Source: Lysinibacillus sp. SGAir0095 (GTDB lineage Bacteria; Bacillota; Bacilli; Bacillales_A; Planococcaceae). Taken from it: a DNA stretch of 64,000 bases. A program made the translations under genes and the position numbers. This document shows, piece after piece, positions 30,649 through 39,923 of the stretch. The notes beneath the pieces were generated by a model. That model made no database searches. It had not been told where the DNA came from and was given only the letters and a program-made list of their open reading frames with translations. Within the stretch, counting starts at the first letter, position 1, and each line of letters begins with the position of its first letter. The stretch lies in NCBI RefSeq assembly GCF_005491425.1, contig NZ_CP028083.1, positions 1,078,001 to 1,142,000 of the forward strand, given 5' to 3'.

Positions 30649-30709
30649 TTAAGTTATTTATATACATTTATTTCAAAAAGTGAATGTATAAAAAGGGGGA
30701 AATTTAATA

Positions 30710-31726
30710 ATGAAGAGGATATTAATACTTTGTTTGGCAATTTTGTCATCAGTAGTTCTTGCAGCATGTAATGGGGATGCAACTGGGACTACAGATGCGG
30801 AAACTAATTCAGGATATCCAGAAAGCAATATTACAATTGTTGCGCCCTCCGGAGCTGGAGGCGGATGGGATTTAACAGCACGTGCAATTGCTAAAGTTAT
30901 GTCAGAAACGGGTTTAGTTGAAAAACCTATTACAGTTGAAAATAGAGCAGGTGGTGGGGGGGCAGTCTTTATGGCTGAATATGCCACAAAAGAAGCGGAG
31001 AATGATTATATGCTAATGACCAAATCCCCGCCTATTATTATCAATAATTTAAAGGCAGAAGGAAATAGCCCATACGGTTATAAAGATACAACGCCACTTG
31101 CACAGTTAACACGTGATTATGGTGCGATTGTTGTAAAAGCGGATTCAGAGTTTAATACATTAACAGATTTATTGGATGCAATTAAAGCCGATCCAACATC
31201 TATTACTTTGGCAGGTGGTTCAGCACCTGGGTCAATGGATCATCTTGTGGGAATCTTGCCTGCATATGGATATGGAATAGATCCTAAACTTGTAAAATAT
31301 GTTTCTTATGATGGCGGCGGCGAAGCAATCGCAGCATTATTAGGCGGCAATGCGGATGCCATTGCAACAGATGCATCTGCTATTGGTGAATATGTAAAAT
31401 CTGGTGATGTAAAAGTTTTAGCAGTAAGTTCTACTGAAAGATTATCTGGTGAATTAGAAGACGTGCCAACATTCCAGGAATTAGGAATTGATGCAGAATT
31501 TACAATTTGGAGAGGCTTATTCGGACCAAAGAATATGTCAAAAGAAGCAGTTGAATATTGGTCTTCAAAGTTAAGTGAAATGGCAGAAAGTGAAGAATGG
31601 ACTTCTGAATTAGAGAGAAATGGTTGGCAAAATGACTATAGAAATGCAGAGGACTTTACGAAATTTTTAGAAGAACAAGAGACAGTAGTTAGTGAGTTGC
31701 TAAAAGCTTTAGAGATGCATAAATAA
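30710..31726 (+). CDS. TctC-type tricarboxylate-binding lipoprotein
   Basis: A 338-aa extracytoplasmic binding protein of the tripartite tricarboxylate transporter family. The signal peptide ends in a lipobox, VVLAAC (lipidated Cys ~20). The mature protein has the family pattern APSGAGGGWDLTARAI, ENRAGGGGAV and GGSAPGSMDH. It captures citrate-like anions for the TctAB permease. It has a strong GGGGGAAA RBS and is followed after an intercistronic hairpin by tctB. Confidence 0.9.
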   Translation: MKRILILCLAILSSVVLAACNGDATGTTDAETNSGYPESNITIVAPSGAGGGWDLTARAIAKVMSETGLVEKPITVENRAGGGGAVFMAEYATKEAENDYMLMTKSPPIIINNLKAEGNSPYGYKDTTPLAQLTRDYGAIVVKADSEFNTLTDLLDAIKADPTSITLAGGSAPGSMDHLVGILPAYGYGIDPKLVKYVSYDGGGEAIAALLGGNADAIATDASAIGEYVKSGDVKVLAVSSTERLSGELEDVPTFQELGIDAEFTIWRGLFGPKNMSKEAVEYWSSKLSEMAESEEWTSELERNGWQNDYRNAEDFTKFLEEQETVVSELLKALEMHK

Positions 31727-31732
31727 AGAGAA

Positions 31733-31770
31733 AGCTGTCCAATAAGCGATGACTTGGAGGACAGCATTTT
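31733..31770 (+). terminator. Intercistronic hairpin between tctC and tctB
   Basis: GCTGTCC / GGACAGC (31734-31740 / 31759-31765) followed by ATTTTCTTT. It is likely a partial terminator or 3' stabiliser that makes the binding protein more abundant than the permease. Confidence 0.55.
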
Positions 31771-31855
31771 CTTTAACGGCTTAGTCCGGCAAAGGCTTAC
31801 CGCTAAATGGCTTGGCAATTAGCCGCGTTTTCTATAATGATTGGAGGTGCAAGTT

Positions 31856-32311
31856 TTGGTAAAATCTTTTGACAAAATTAGTGGAATTGTATTTTTAGTA
31901 ATTAGTCTTTTATTTATATCTGGGAGTCTACAGATTTCCGGTAGTGCATATGGCTCTGCGGTTGGACCAAAAACTTATCCATTAATCTTAGGAATTGTAT
32001 TAGGTCTATTAAGCTTACGTTTGTTATATGAAAGCTTTAAAAAGAATGCCGAAACTGAACAGAAAGAAAAATCGCAGATGTATTATAAGAATTTCGGGAT
32101 AATAGTAGTTTCTGCTATTTTATATGTTTTCTTATTAGAGATTATTGGATTCGTCATCTCAACATTTCTATTCTTATTAATAGCTTTCCAAGTAATGGAG
32201 AAGGGTAAAATGATCTCATCCATAATTATTGCTGCAGTTTTCTCAATGGGAGTTTACCTGATGTATGTAAATCTACTTGGAGGGACGTTACCGAAATTAT
32301 CTTTATTTTAA
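31856..32311 (+). CDS. TctB-type small permease subunit
   Basis: A 151-aa protein with four predicted TM helices, the small membrane subunit of the TTT transporter. GSAVGPKTYPLILGIVLGLL is the typical TctB segment following TM1. The start is TTG at 31856, seven bases after GGAGGTG. An earlier in-frame TTG overlaps the RBS itself. Confidence 0.85.
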   Translation: MVKSFDKISGIVFLVISLLFISGSLQISGSAYGSAVGPKTYPLILGIVLGLLSLRLLYESFKKNAETEQKEKSQMYYKNFGIIVVSAILYVFLLEIIGFVISTFLFLLIAFQVMEKGKMISSIIIAAVFSMGVYLMYVNLLGGTLPKLSLF

Positions 32312-32325
32312 AAGGGGGGATGTAA

Positions 32326-33852
32326 ATGAGCACAATTCAATTCTTATTGGATGGGTTTGCTACAGCTTTACAGTGGCATAATATATTATTTGCGCTTGTT
32401 GGTGTAATTATCGGAACTGCAGTAGGAGTTCTCCCTGGAATCGGTCCAATGAGTGGGGTTGCTTTGTTAATACCCGTAACGGCAACATTGACTTCAGGTA
32501 TGCCAACAGAAGCGGCTGCTGCAAGTTCGATCATTCTTCTTGCAGGGGTATATTACGGAGCGATGTATGGGGGCTCTACTACTTCGATTCTATTAAATAC
32601 CCCAGGTGAATCCTCTTCTGTAGTGACAGCATTAGATGGATATCAAATGGCCCAGCAAGGTAGAGCTGGAGCAGCGTTATCGATTTCTGCAATAGGTTCG
32701 TTTGTAGCAGGAATCGTATCACTGATAGGATTAGTTCTATTAGCAAAACCATTATCAAATTTAGCTTTGGAGTTCGGGCCAGCAGAATATTTTTCATTAA
32801 TGCTATTGGGCTTATGCGCAGTAAGTGGCTTAGCCGGTAAATCGGTTACAAAGGCATTAATTATGACGGTTCTTGGTTTAATGCTTGGAACGATTGGGAT
32901 TGATGCGGTATCTGGTATAGCGCGCTTTACATATGACATACCAGTTTTATATGGAGGCATAGAGTTTTTAACAATTGCTGTTGGGTTATTTGCAATAGGA
33001 GAGGTATTTAAGACAATCTTGGAACGTGAAGCCGATGATGAACCGATTGCAAAGATTAATCGAATATTGCCGACGAAGCAGGACTTAAAAGATAGTGCTA
33101 AACCAATTGCACGAGGATCATTTCTCGGATTTTTCATAGGAGTACTTCCTGGAGCAGGAGCTACCCTTGCATCCTTCTTCTCTTATATAACAGAAAAGAA
33201 ATCCAGCAAAAATCCAGACTCTTTTGGAAAAGGCAATATAGCTGGTGTAGCTGGTCCTGAATCGGCTAACAATGCTGCTTCAGGCGGGGCAATGATTCCA
33301 CTATTAACTTTAGGTATTCCTGGCTCAGGAACAACAGCGATTTTAATGGGTGCATTAATTATGTATAATGTACAGCCAGGTCCATTATTGTTTACTGATC
33401 ATCCTGATATTGCTTGGGGATTAATCGCCAGTATGTTCATTGGGAATTTAGTGTTATTAATACTAAATATGCCTTTAGTTAAAGTGTTTGCAAAAATTAT
33501 TCAAACACCCAAAAAATATTTGCTGCCAATTATAATAGCTATATCCTTCTTTGGTGTGTATGCTGTTCAATATTCGACTTTTGATTTATATTTATTAATT
33601 GCCTGTGGGGTAATTGGATATCTATTTACTAAGAATGATTATCCAGTAGCACCATTAGTTTTGGCATTAGTATTAGGTCCGATGATTGAGAATAATATGC
33701 GGCGTGCGTTAACCATCTCTAATGGCGAATGGAACGTATTTGTTACAAGTCCGTTATCATTAATATTTTTAATCATTGCTGTTGCTTGGATTGTTGTACC
33801 GCTTATTTTAAAACTTTTAGGACGAAAAGTAGTAATCAATGACGAAGAATAA
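32326..33852 (+). CDS. TctA-type large permease subunit
   Basis: A 508-aa integral membrane protein with about 12 TM segments. The duplicated TctA signature is visible as GVLPGIGPMSGVALLIPVT near residue 35 and GFFIGVLPGAGATLASFFSY near residue 265, with GGSTTSILLNTPGESSS and the related TLGIPGSGTTAILMGAL between the halves. It provides cation-coupled uptake of the substrate delivered by TctC. Confidence 0.93.
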   Translation: MSTIQFLLDGFATALQWHNILFALVGVIIGTAVGVLPGIGPMSGVALLIPVTATLTSGMPTEAAAASSIILLAGVYYGAMYGGSTTSILLNTPGESSSVVTALDGYQMAQQGRAGAALSISAIGSFVAGIVSLIGLVLLAKPLSNLALEFGPAEYFSLMLLGLCAVSGLAGKSVTKALIMTVLGLMLGTIGIDAVSGIARFTYDIPVLYGGIEFLTIAVGLFAIGEVFKTILEREADDEPIAKINRILPTKQDLKDSAKPIARGSFLGFFIGVLPGAGATLASFFSYITEKKSSKNPDSFGKGNIAGVAGPESANNAASGGAMIPLLTLGIPGSGTTAILMGALIMYNVQPGPLLFTDHPDIAWGLIASMFIGNLVLLILNMPLVKVFAKIIQTPKKYLLPIIIAISFFGVYAVQYSTFDLYLLIACGVIGYLFTKNDYPVAPLVLALVLGPMIENNMRRALTISNGEWNVFVTSPLSLIFLIIAVAWIVVPLILKLLGRKVVINDEE

Positions 33853-33857
33853 GAGGA

Positions 33858-33902
33858 GATGAGATGGAGAGGTAATTCTTTGTCTCATTTTTTCTTTTTT
33901 TG
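33858..33902 (+). terminator. tctCBA terminator
   Basis: GATGAGA pairs with TCTCAT and is followed by a TTTTTTCTTTTTTT tract. Confidence 0.7.
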
Positions 33903-33992
33903 TGAATTATATTAATTTATTGGATTTTATTTCGAAGAATTATAGACATTGTTTTACTTGAAGAGTAAAATATCGTGTATTAAGGGGGGTGA

Positions 33993-34580
33993 ATGGCAAT
34001 AAAAGTGGGTGCACTTAGTTATTGCCTAATGATGAGAATCATAAGAACCATCGCTCAAATTCTAATACTCTATGTTTTTTACTATATTGGGGTTTTTATA
34101 GTCGAAATCACTGGACTGCCTTTGCCAGCTAGTATTCTGGGTTTAGTATTATTAGCTTTCTGCCTGCAAATGAAATGGGTAAAGGTAGAATACATTCGGG
34201 AAGGTGCAGGGTTTTTAATTGCTTTTATGACCTTATTTTTTATTCCGCCGATTGTAGGGATCATTGATTACCCTCAATTATTATCAGTTGAAGGTATACT
34301 CCTTTTAGGGACAGTTTTTGTGAGTACATTATTTGCCATCTTAATCTCGAGTAAATTTAGTGAAATCATCGAGAAAAAAGAATTAGAGCTAATAGAAAAG
34401 AAAGAATTTAAAATTACTTTAAGTAAGGAACAGGAAATGGTTATGCAAAATCCTTCTGAAGATGAACCCGCAGAGGTAGAAAATCACTTCGTTCCTATTT
34501 CGTTAGATCAGAACAATCAGCAACCAAACGCAATTGAAAAGGAGGGTGAAGCACTTGAAGGCAATCATCTTCATCGTTAG
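33993..34580 (+). CDS. LrgA/CidA-family membrane protein with long C-terminal tail
   Basis: Residues ~15-120 form the four-TM LrgA/CidA domain (GLPLPASILGLVLL is diagnostic). Members are usually ~120-150 aa. This one has 195 aa, with a charged, Glu/Gln/Asn-rich cytoplasmic tail of ~70 residues (EKKELELIEKKEF and onward) unlike the family norm. LrgAB-type pairs were first linked to autolysis, and the B. subtilis pair PftAB (YsbAB) transports pyruvate. The neighbouring tricarboxylate transporter favours a carboxylate role here. Its 3' end overlaps the lrgB-like gene. Confidence 0.8.
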   Translation: MAIKVGALSYCLMMRIIRTIAQILILYVFYYIGVFIVEITGLPLPASILGLVLLAFCLQMKWVKVEYIREGAGFLIAFMTLFFIPPIVGIIDYPQLLSVEGILLLGTVFVSTLFAILISSKFSEIIEKKELELIEKKEFKITLSKEQEMVMQNPSEDEPAEVENHFVPISLDQNNQQPNAIEKEGEALEGNHLHR

Positions 34581-35232
34581 TACGGTGGTATTATTTATCA
34601 TAATGTTTAAGCTTTATCGTAAATATCCCTATCCATTTTTATTGCCGATATTAACGACGACTATAGTAATCGTTGCAGCTTTACTAGTATTTGATATTCC
34701 ATTCTCGGTTTATATGGAAGGTGGGAAATATATCCAGCATTTACTTGGACCAGCTGTTGTTGCATTAGCCTTTCCTTTATATAATCAAAGACAGTTAATC
34801 ATGAAATTTAAATATACGATTCTATCAGGTATATTCATAGCTATGATTAGTGGGTTAATCAGTGTTTTTGCTATGTTAAAGTTATTTAAAATGGATACTG
34901 ACTTAATCTTAACCTCACTGCCAAAATCCCTTACAACCCCGGTAGCCATGCAGGTTAGCGAAACCATTGGCGGTATTGCGCCACTAACTGCTGTATTTGT
35001 GATGATTGCTGGTTTTACAGGGGCATTATTCGGCCCAGCTGTTTATAAATATTCAAAGGTGACTTCATCGATTGGTCGAGGTATTTCCATGGGGAGCGCA
35101 AGCCATGGTGTAGGAATAACCAAATTGAAGGATTATGGAGAAGAGGATCTGTCAATTGGTTCATTGTCGATGGGATTAAGTGCAGTAATCGGTGCAGTTA
35201 TTTGTCCAATCTTCGTATTTCTTTTCATTTAA
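34555..35232 (+). CDS. LrgB/CidB-family membrane protein
   Basis: A 225-aa protein with about six or seven TM helices and the LrgB signature LPKSLTTPVAMQVSETIGGI plus GSASHGVGITK. It is the partner of the preceding LrgA-like protein. The start is TTG 34555, after AAGGAGGGTG located inside the upstream gene, implying translational coupling. Confidence 0.85.
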   Translation: MKAIIFIVSTVVLFIIMFKLYRKYPYPFLLPILTTTIVIVAALLVFDIPFSVYMEGGKYIQHLLGPAVVALAFPLYNQRQLIMKFKYTILSGIFIAMISGLISVFAMLKLFKMDTDLILTSLPKSLTTPVAMQVSETIGGIAPLTAVFVMIAGFTGALFGPAVYKYSKVTSSIGRGISMGSASHGVGITKLKDYGEEDLSIGSLSMGLSAVIGAVICPIFVFLFI

Positions 35233-35267
35233 TGAACGATCATGCCAGTTTCTTACTGAATAAATAA

Positions 35268-35313
35268 AAAAACACGATTTTTCGCAAGTATTTAGCGAAG
35301 AATCGTGTTTTTT
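35268..35313. terminator. Bidirectional terminator between lrgB-like gene and speA
   Basis: AAAAACACGATTTTTCGC pairs with GCGAAGAATCGTGTTTTT, a very long stem with A/T tracts on both sides. Confidence 0.9.
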
Positions 35314-35331
35314 ATTGTAGAATGCTGTAGT

Positions 35332-36801
35332 TTAAATAATCGGCATACGTTCTTTGATCACTCGAATTGTTTTAAGTGACAGATCTTCTGGCCCTTGAAC
35401 AGGTAAGCCTGCTTCAATATTCATTTTAATATATTGAATATTATCTTCGGTAATTATTTCCCCAGGAATAAATATTGGAATCCCCGGTGGATATACCATA
35501 ATGAATTCTGCGCAAATATACCCAACTGATTTTTCTAAAGGCATTACTTCTGTACTAGCATAAAAAGCATCTCGTGGAGTCATTGCTAAAGCAGGAATAT
35601 CTGGAACATTAACAATTGTTTCTTTTTGAATCGCCTCTGATTCGAACGTTTGCGACATTCTTTGTAATGCATTGACAAGTAAATTAATTTCCTTTTTTGA
35701 ATCACCTAAAGTAACAAGACAAAGGATATTGTATAGGTCAGATAATTCTACTTCGATATTGGCATTTAGACGTAGCCATTCTTCAGCTTGATGACCTGTA
35801 ATACCTAAATCTTTTACACTAATAAGGATTTTTGTAGGATCCATATCAAATGTTGCGGATGAGTGAAGTTTTTCTCTTCCAGCTACTTTCAAATGAGGAA
35901 TTTTATTTATGCGCTTTCTTGCATCTTTTGAAAGACGAATTGCCTCATCGATTAAGTCATACCCGTGTACAGCTAATTGGCGTCTAGCACAGTCTAACGA
36001 AGCTAAAATTGGATATGATGTTGAAGTTGTTGTTAACATCGATAATACAGATTGTACTCGATTTACGGAAACAAGACCTTCACGTACATTCAATACAGAG
36101 CTTTGTGTCATAGACCCACCAAGTTTATGAACACTTGTTGCTGCCATATCAGCACCCGCCTGCATTGCTGATAAAGGTAGCTCATCATGGAATTTGATGT
36201 GCACGCCATGAGCTTCATCCACAATAACTGGGATGTCATGTGCATGGACAATATCAACAATACGCTTTAAATCGGTTGCAAAACCAAAATAAGTAGGGTT
36301 GATTACTAACATTGCTTTTGCATCTGGATATGTTTTTAATGCTTTTTCGACAGATTCTGCAGAAATACCATGTGCAATTCCATATTCTTCATCAACTTCA
36401 GGATGGATAAAAATAGGAATGGCACCAGATAAAACAATAGCAGACATTGTTGATTTATGAACATTCCGTGGTACCAATATTTTATCACCTGGACCAACGA
36501 CGGATAAAATCATCGTCATGATGGCGCCACTAGTACCTTGAACGGAAAAGAATGTATGGTCAGCACCAAAGGCTTCAGCTGCTAGGCTTTGTGCTTCTTT
36601 AATCGCGCCTTTTGGTGAATGTAAGTCATCTAGTGGAGCAATATTGATTAAATCAATTGATAAAACGTTGTCGCCGACGAACTCACGAAAAGCTGGATCC
36701 ATTCCTTGACCTTTTTTATGTCCAGGAATATGGAATTGTATTGGATGTCTATTTCGGTGTTTGAGTAATACGTCGAACAATGGAGTCTCTAACTGTGACA
36801 A
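35332..36801 (-). CDS. speA: Arginine decarboxylase
   Basis: A 489-aa PLP enzyme of the Orn/Lys/Arg decarboxylase fold-I group, making agmatine for polyamine synthesis. It has QFHIPGHKKGQGMDP near the N-terminus, SVQGTSGA, VDEAHGVH, and the PLP lysine in SVHKLGGS. The TTG start at 36801, eight bases after GAGGTGG, gives the N-terminus MSQLETPLF, matching B. subtilis SpeA (MSQHETPLY). Position near pdhABCD is as in B. subtilis. SpeB is not in the window. Confidence 0.92.
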   Translation of the reverse strand: MSQLETPLFDVLLKHRNRHPIQFHIPGHKKGQGMDPAFREFVGDNVLSIDLINIAPLDDLHSPKGAIKEAQSLAAEAFGADHTFFSVQGTSGAIMTMILSVVGPGDKILVPRNVHKSTMSAIVLSGAIPIFIHPEVDEEYGIAHGISAESVEKALKTYPDAKAMLVINPTYFGFATDLKRIVDIVHAHDIPVIVDEAHGVHIKFHDELPLSAMQAGADMAATSVHKLGGSMTQSSVLNVREGLVSVNRVQSVLSMLTTTSTSYPILASLDCARRQLAVHGYDLIDEAIRLSKDARKRINKIPHLKVAGREKLHSSATFDMDPTKILISVKDLGITGHQAEEWLRLNANIEVELSDLYNILCLVTLGDSKKEINLLVNALQRMSQTFESEAIQKETIVNVPDIPALAMTPRDAFYASTEVMPLEKSVGYICAEFIMVYPPGIPIFIPGEIITEDNIQYIKMNIEAGLPVQGPEDLSLKTIRVIKERMPII

Positions 36802-36944
36802 CGCAGGTACCACCTCGCTTTATATAAATTTGAAAACAAGAAGAATTATAGCATCTATTGTACTTCATGACTACAAAAATTAAAGGATTTTTTTCTATTA
36901 AAGAGAAGTAGTAATTTATAAAGAAAGAAAAAGGGGATGAAGAA

Positions 36945-37904
36945 TTGAATTGGGATACTAGAATTTCAAGATTACTAGGTATAAATTATCCAATTATTCA
37001 GGGAGGGTTAGCTTATTTAGCCTATTCGGATTTGGCTGCTGCTGTGTCAAATGCAGGTGGGTTGGGTCAAATAACAGCAATGAGTTTAAAGTCTCCGGAA
37101 CTGTTAAGAGCGGAGATACATAAGGTTCGAGAAAAAACTGATCGCCCATTCGGCGTTAACTTTGCCATCGGGATGCATGGAAAAGGATATGAAGAAATGG
37201 TCAAGGTGGCAATAGATGAAAATGTTCCGGTTATTTCTATGACAGGTGGTAATCCGTCACCTATTTTTGACTTACTAAAAGGAACAAATATAAAAAAATT
37301 AGTTTTAGTTGCAGCAAGAAGACAAGCGCAAAAAGCTGAAGAACTTGGAGCAGATGCTGTAATGGTAGTTGGTCAAGAAGGCGGAGGCCATTTAGGACGC
37401 GATGATGTCGGGACGTTTGTGCTCGTACCACAGGTTGTAGACAGCGTCTCCATACCTGTCATTGCATCTGGAGGGATTGGGGACGGCAGAGGTTGGATGG
37501 CTGCCCATGCGTTAGGTGCTGAAGGTATAGAAATGGGAACAAGGTTTATAGCAACTAAAGAATGCGTGCACGCTTCTCCTGAATATATTAAAAGCTTAAT
37601 AGATAGTACAGAGTCAGATACAACTATTATAAAACGATCCATTGGTGCACCAGCACGATGCTTAAAAAATGAATTTACGGAAAAAATAATCGAAATTGAA
37701 AAAGTTTCTCCTACTTATGAAGCTTTAAAAAATTATATTAGTGGGGAGGCGAACAAAAGATTTATTTATGATGGTGATTACGCAAATGGTTTTGGCTGGG
37801 CAGGACAGGTGGCCGGAATGATACATGATGTTCCAACCGTAGAGGAGTTAATTGGCCGAATGGTTGCACAAGCAGAAGAAATCAGAGTAAAATGGGGTCA
37901 TTAA
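36945..37904 (+). CDS. Nitronate monooxygenase (2-nitropropane dioxygenase family)
   Basis: A 319-aa FMN-dependent TIM-barrel enzyme with PIIQGGL at the N-terminus, [10 protein letters not shown] near residue 145, and the phosphate-binding [13 protein letters not shown]. It is related to FabK-type enoyl-ACP reductases, so either nitronate oxidation or an enoyl reduction is possible. The length and EGGGHLGRD motif favour nitronate monooxygenase. It has a TTG start after AAAGGGGATG and overlaps nothing. yktA follows after 23 bases. Confidence 0.82.
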   Translation: MNWDTRISRLLGINYPIIQGGLAYLAYSDLAAAVSNAGGLGQITAMSLKSPELLRAEIHKVREKTDRPFGVNFAIGMHGKGYEEMVKVAIDENVPVISMTGGNPSPIFDLLKGTNIKKLVLVAARRQAQKAEELGADAVMVVGQEGGGHLGRDDVGTFVLVPQVVDSVSIPVIASGGIGDGRGWMAAHALGAEGIEMGTRFIATKECVHASPEYIKSLIDSTESDTTIIKRSIGAPARCLKNEFTEKIIEIEKVSPTYEALKNYISGEANKRFIYDGDYANGFGWAGQVAGMIHDVPTVEELIGRMVAQAEEIRVKWGH

Positions 37905-37927
37905 ATTTAAGGAAGAAGGGTCTTTCT

Positions 37928-38197
37928 ATGGAATATTCATATCCATTTTCACCAGATTGGTCAACAACGGAGATTATTGATGTTGTTCGATTTTTTGAAG
38001 GTGTTGAACAAGCGTATGAAAAAGGAATCAAAAGAGAGGATATGCTTTCGAGATATCGTCGATTTAAAGAAATTGTGCCTTCTCAGGCTGAGGAAAAAAC
38101 TGTATTTCGTGAATTTGAAGAAGTTAGTGGTTATATAAGTTACAAGGTTGTCAAACTAACGAAAGAGCAAGAAGATGGAAAATTGATTAAAATGTAA
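37928..38197 (+). CDS. yktA: UPF0223 protein YktA
   Basis: An 89-aa soluble protein. [11 protein letters not shown] and [16 protein letters not shown] followed by EFEEVSGY match B. subtilis YktA almost word for word. Its function is unknown. The ATG at 37928 fits the family N-terminus. An upstream in-frame ATG inside the preceding gene does not. Confidence 0.9.
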   Translation: MEYSYPFSPDWSTTEIIDVVRFFEGVEQAYEKGIKREDMLSRYRRFKEIVPSQAEEKTVFREFEEVSGYISYKVVKLTKEQEDGKLIKM

Positions 38198-38202
38198 ATA
38201 GT

Positions 38203-38260
38203 GGGAGGGTGATTCAATTGAGCGTTAAATTAACGTTCTAAAGTGATCACCCTCCCTTAT
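38203..38260. terminator. Terminator after yktA
   Basis: GGGAGGGTGA / TCACCCTCCC (38203-38212 / 38247-38256) with an inner GTTAA..TTAAC stem. The T-run after it is weak (TTATTAAATTG). Confidence 0.7.
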
Positions 38261-38293
38261 TAAATTGTTCTTAGTGAAGCTTGCATAGTTAGT

Positions 38294-39535
38294 TTAGGCT
38301 ATCGATGAAAAGGGAAGGCCGTTAGTATCTGCGTTTCTTTTAGGAGAAACGATGTGAGAATCATTATTTTCCCTTCCTGCAATAAGGTCGCTAATTATTT
38401 TCGAACCTAGTGCACTGTAAATGGTACCATTCCCACCATATCCAAGCAGGTAATAATGATGTGGTTTTGTTGGATGTGCTCCGATAAAGGGTAATTGATC
38501 CTTTGATTCTGCAAAGGTAGCAGCGTAGCAACAATCAACCTCTAGTTCCAAATGTGGGAATAATGAGTTTGTTTGCTTTAATAGTTTTTCTGCGCAATTT
38601 TCAATAACCTTTTCATCCACTGGTGCTTCCGGTATATTTTCATCCATTCCTCCTACCATAATGGCTCCTTCAGCTGTTGTACGCAAATAGAGATAGGGTC
38701 TTTTCGTTTCCCAAATCATCGCTTTTTGATGCCAAAGTTTATCTAGATCGATAGGTTTTGTTACCATTACATAAGATCGATTAAAGATAGTATCTTCTCT
38801 CTTTGGATTCTCTTTCTTTTCATAGCCTATTGTATAGACTACATCTTTTGCTTGAAAAGAATGTGTTGTAGTTTTTAGTTGGACAAGCTGATTTTCAAAT
38901 GAAGTATCAGTTACGACTGTCTCCTCAAATAAATCAACTCCTTGATTTTGTAAATAAGTCAATAAACTTGTGATAAATTTTAATGGATTTATTTCTGCAT
39001 CACGAAAGGTAACGATTGCTGCAGGCTTTTTAAAAGGCATATAGAATGATAATGTAGACTCATCCCAAAACTCGCATGGAAATTTGTTCATATACAATGT
39101 TTCATATTCGGTCCGTAATTTAGCTGCATCTTTTTCATCACTAGCATAATAAATACTGGGTACACGCACGAAATCCACTTCATGAGGCAACTCATTTGCT
39201 ATTTCCTCAATATCATCTAATGCTTCGAAGCATAATTGGTAAAACCGGACTGCTTCTTTTTCCCCGATTTGTTGGATAAGCTCAGAGAGCATAATATCAT
39301 TTGAATATTGGAGTAAACCAGTATTTGCAGCTGTACTCCCTTGTCCAAACTTCCTTTTATCTAAAATAGCTACAGTTAATCCTTGTTTCATCAATCTGTA
39401 AGCGGTTAAGCAGCCGGACATTCCACCTCCGATGACAATGGCATCATATTGTTTCTTCGGTTGTTTTGGTGTTTCTACATTTAATTTAGTGGACAGTGTT
39501 GTTGGCCAATATAAAGTTCCATTATGTAGTTTCAT
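38294..39535 (-). CDS. FAD-dependent DAO-family oxidoreductase
   Basis: A 413-aa flavoprotein of the D-amino-acid oxidase/glycine oxidase type. It has the Rossmann FAD motif AIVIGGGMSGCLTAYRL (~33-49), GSTAANTGLL in the FAD-binding loop, TFRDAEINPLKF, and the C-terminal GYGGNGTIYSALG contact. The substrate is not evident. Relatives include gamma-glutamylputrescine and amino-acid oxidases. The ATG at 39535 follows TAAGGAG at ten bases. It is an insertion relative to the B. subtilis yktA-yktB pair. Confidence 0.82.
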   Translation of the reverse strand: MKLHNGTLYWPTTLSTKLNVETPKQPKKQYDAIVIGGGMSGCLTAYRLMKQGLTVAILDKRKFGQGSTAANTGLLQYSNDIMLSELIQQIGEKEAVRFYQLCFEALDDIEEIANELPHEVDFVRVPSIYYASDEKDAAKLRTEYETLYMNKFPCEFWDESTLSFYMPFKKPAAIVTFRDAEINPLKFITSLLTYLQNQGVDLFEETVVTDTSFENQLVQLKTTTHSFQAKDVVYTIGYEKKENPKREDTIFNRSYVMVTKPIDLDKLWHQKAMIWETKRPYLYLRTTAEGAIMVGGMDENIPEAPVDEKVIENCAEKLLKQTNSLFPHLELEVDCCYAATFAESKDQLPFIGAHPTKPHHYYLLGYGGNGTIYSALGSKIISDLIAGRENNDSHIVSPKRNADTNGLPFSSIA

Positions 39536-39923
39536 CTCAGGTACACTCCTTAAATTTGTCAAATAATGTCCTATGACTTTACCCTAAATTTATTCTTTTA
39601 ATCATTTTGACTTTTTTGGAATCTGTAGTATGTGATATAGATGAATTCATATCGGGGAAATAAAAGATTGGACAAACAGTAAAGAAGAACATACAGAAGG
39701 TGAAAAACCTGAAAGGATAACATTAAAAAAATAAAAAAGAATTAGTAGAAATATGTAATGTTTGTAAGTATCTTGTGCATATTAATTATACAACACACCA
39801 AAAGCAAAGCCGTTTTTCACGTTAAACTTCTTTAATTACTAAATGATTAGTTAGACGGGATGACGATAATCAAAAAAGCAAAAGTTAAGAAAATTAACTT
39901 TTGCCTTTGGAAAACAGCCTATT
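39536..39923. other. 388-bp region between the FAD oxidoreductase and yktB
   Basis: No supported gene. It contains the perfect hairpin GCAAAAGTTAA / TTAACTTTTGC (39878-39888 / 39894-39904), followed by a U-tract on the minus strand, which terminates yktB. A short basic frame around 39667-39733 lacks a start codon and RBS. Confidence 0.6.

Noticed and set aside
36785-36815. GGTGGTACCTGCG upstream of speA resembles the T-box antiterminator sequence.
   Set aside because: There is no room or structure for a T-box leader. The GGTGG is the Shine-Dalgarno of the TTG start and the consensus GGTGGNACCGCG is broken.
39667-39733. A short frame of about 22 codons reading KDWTNSKEEHTEGEKPERI.
   Set aside because: It is preceded by a stop, with no ATG, GTG or TTG in frame and no RBS.
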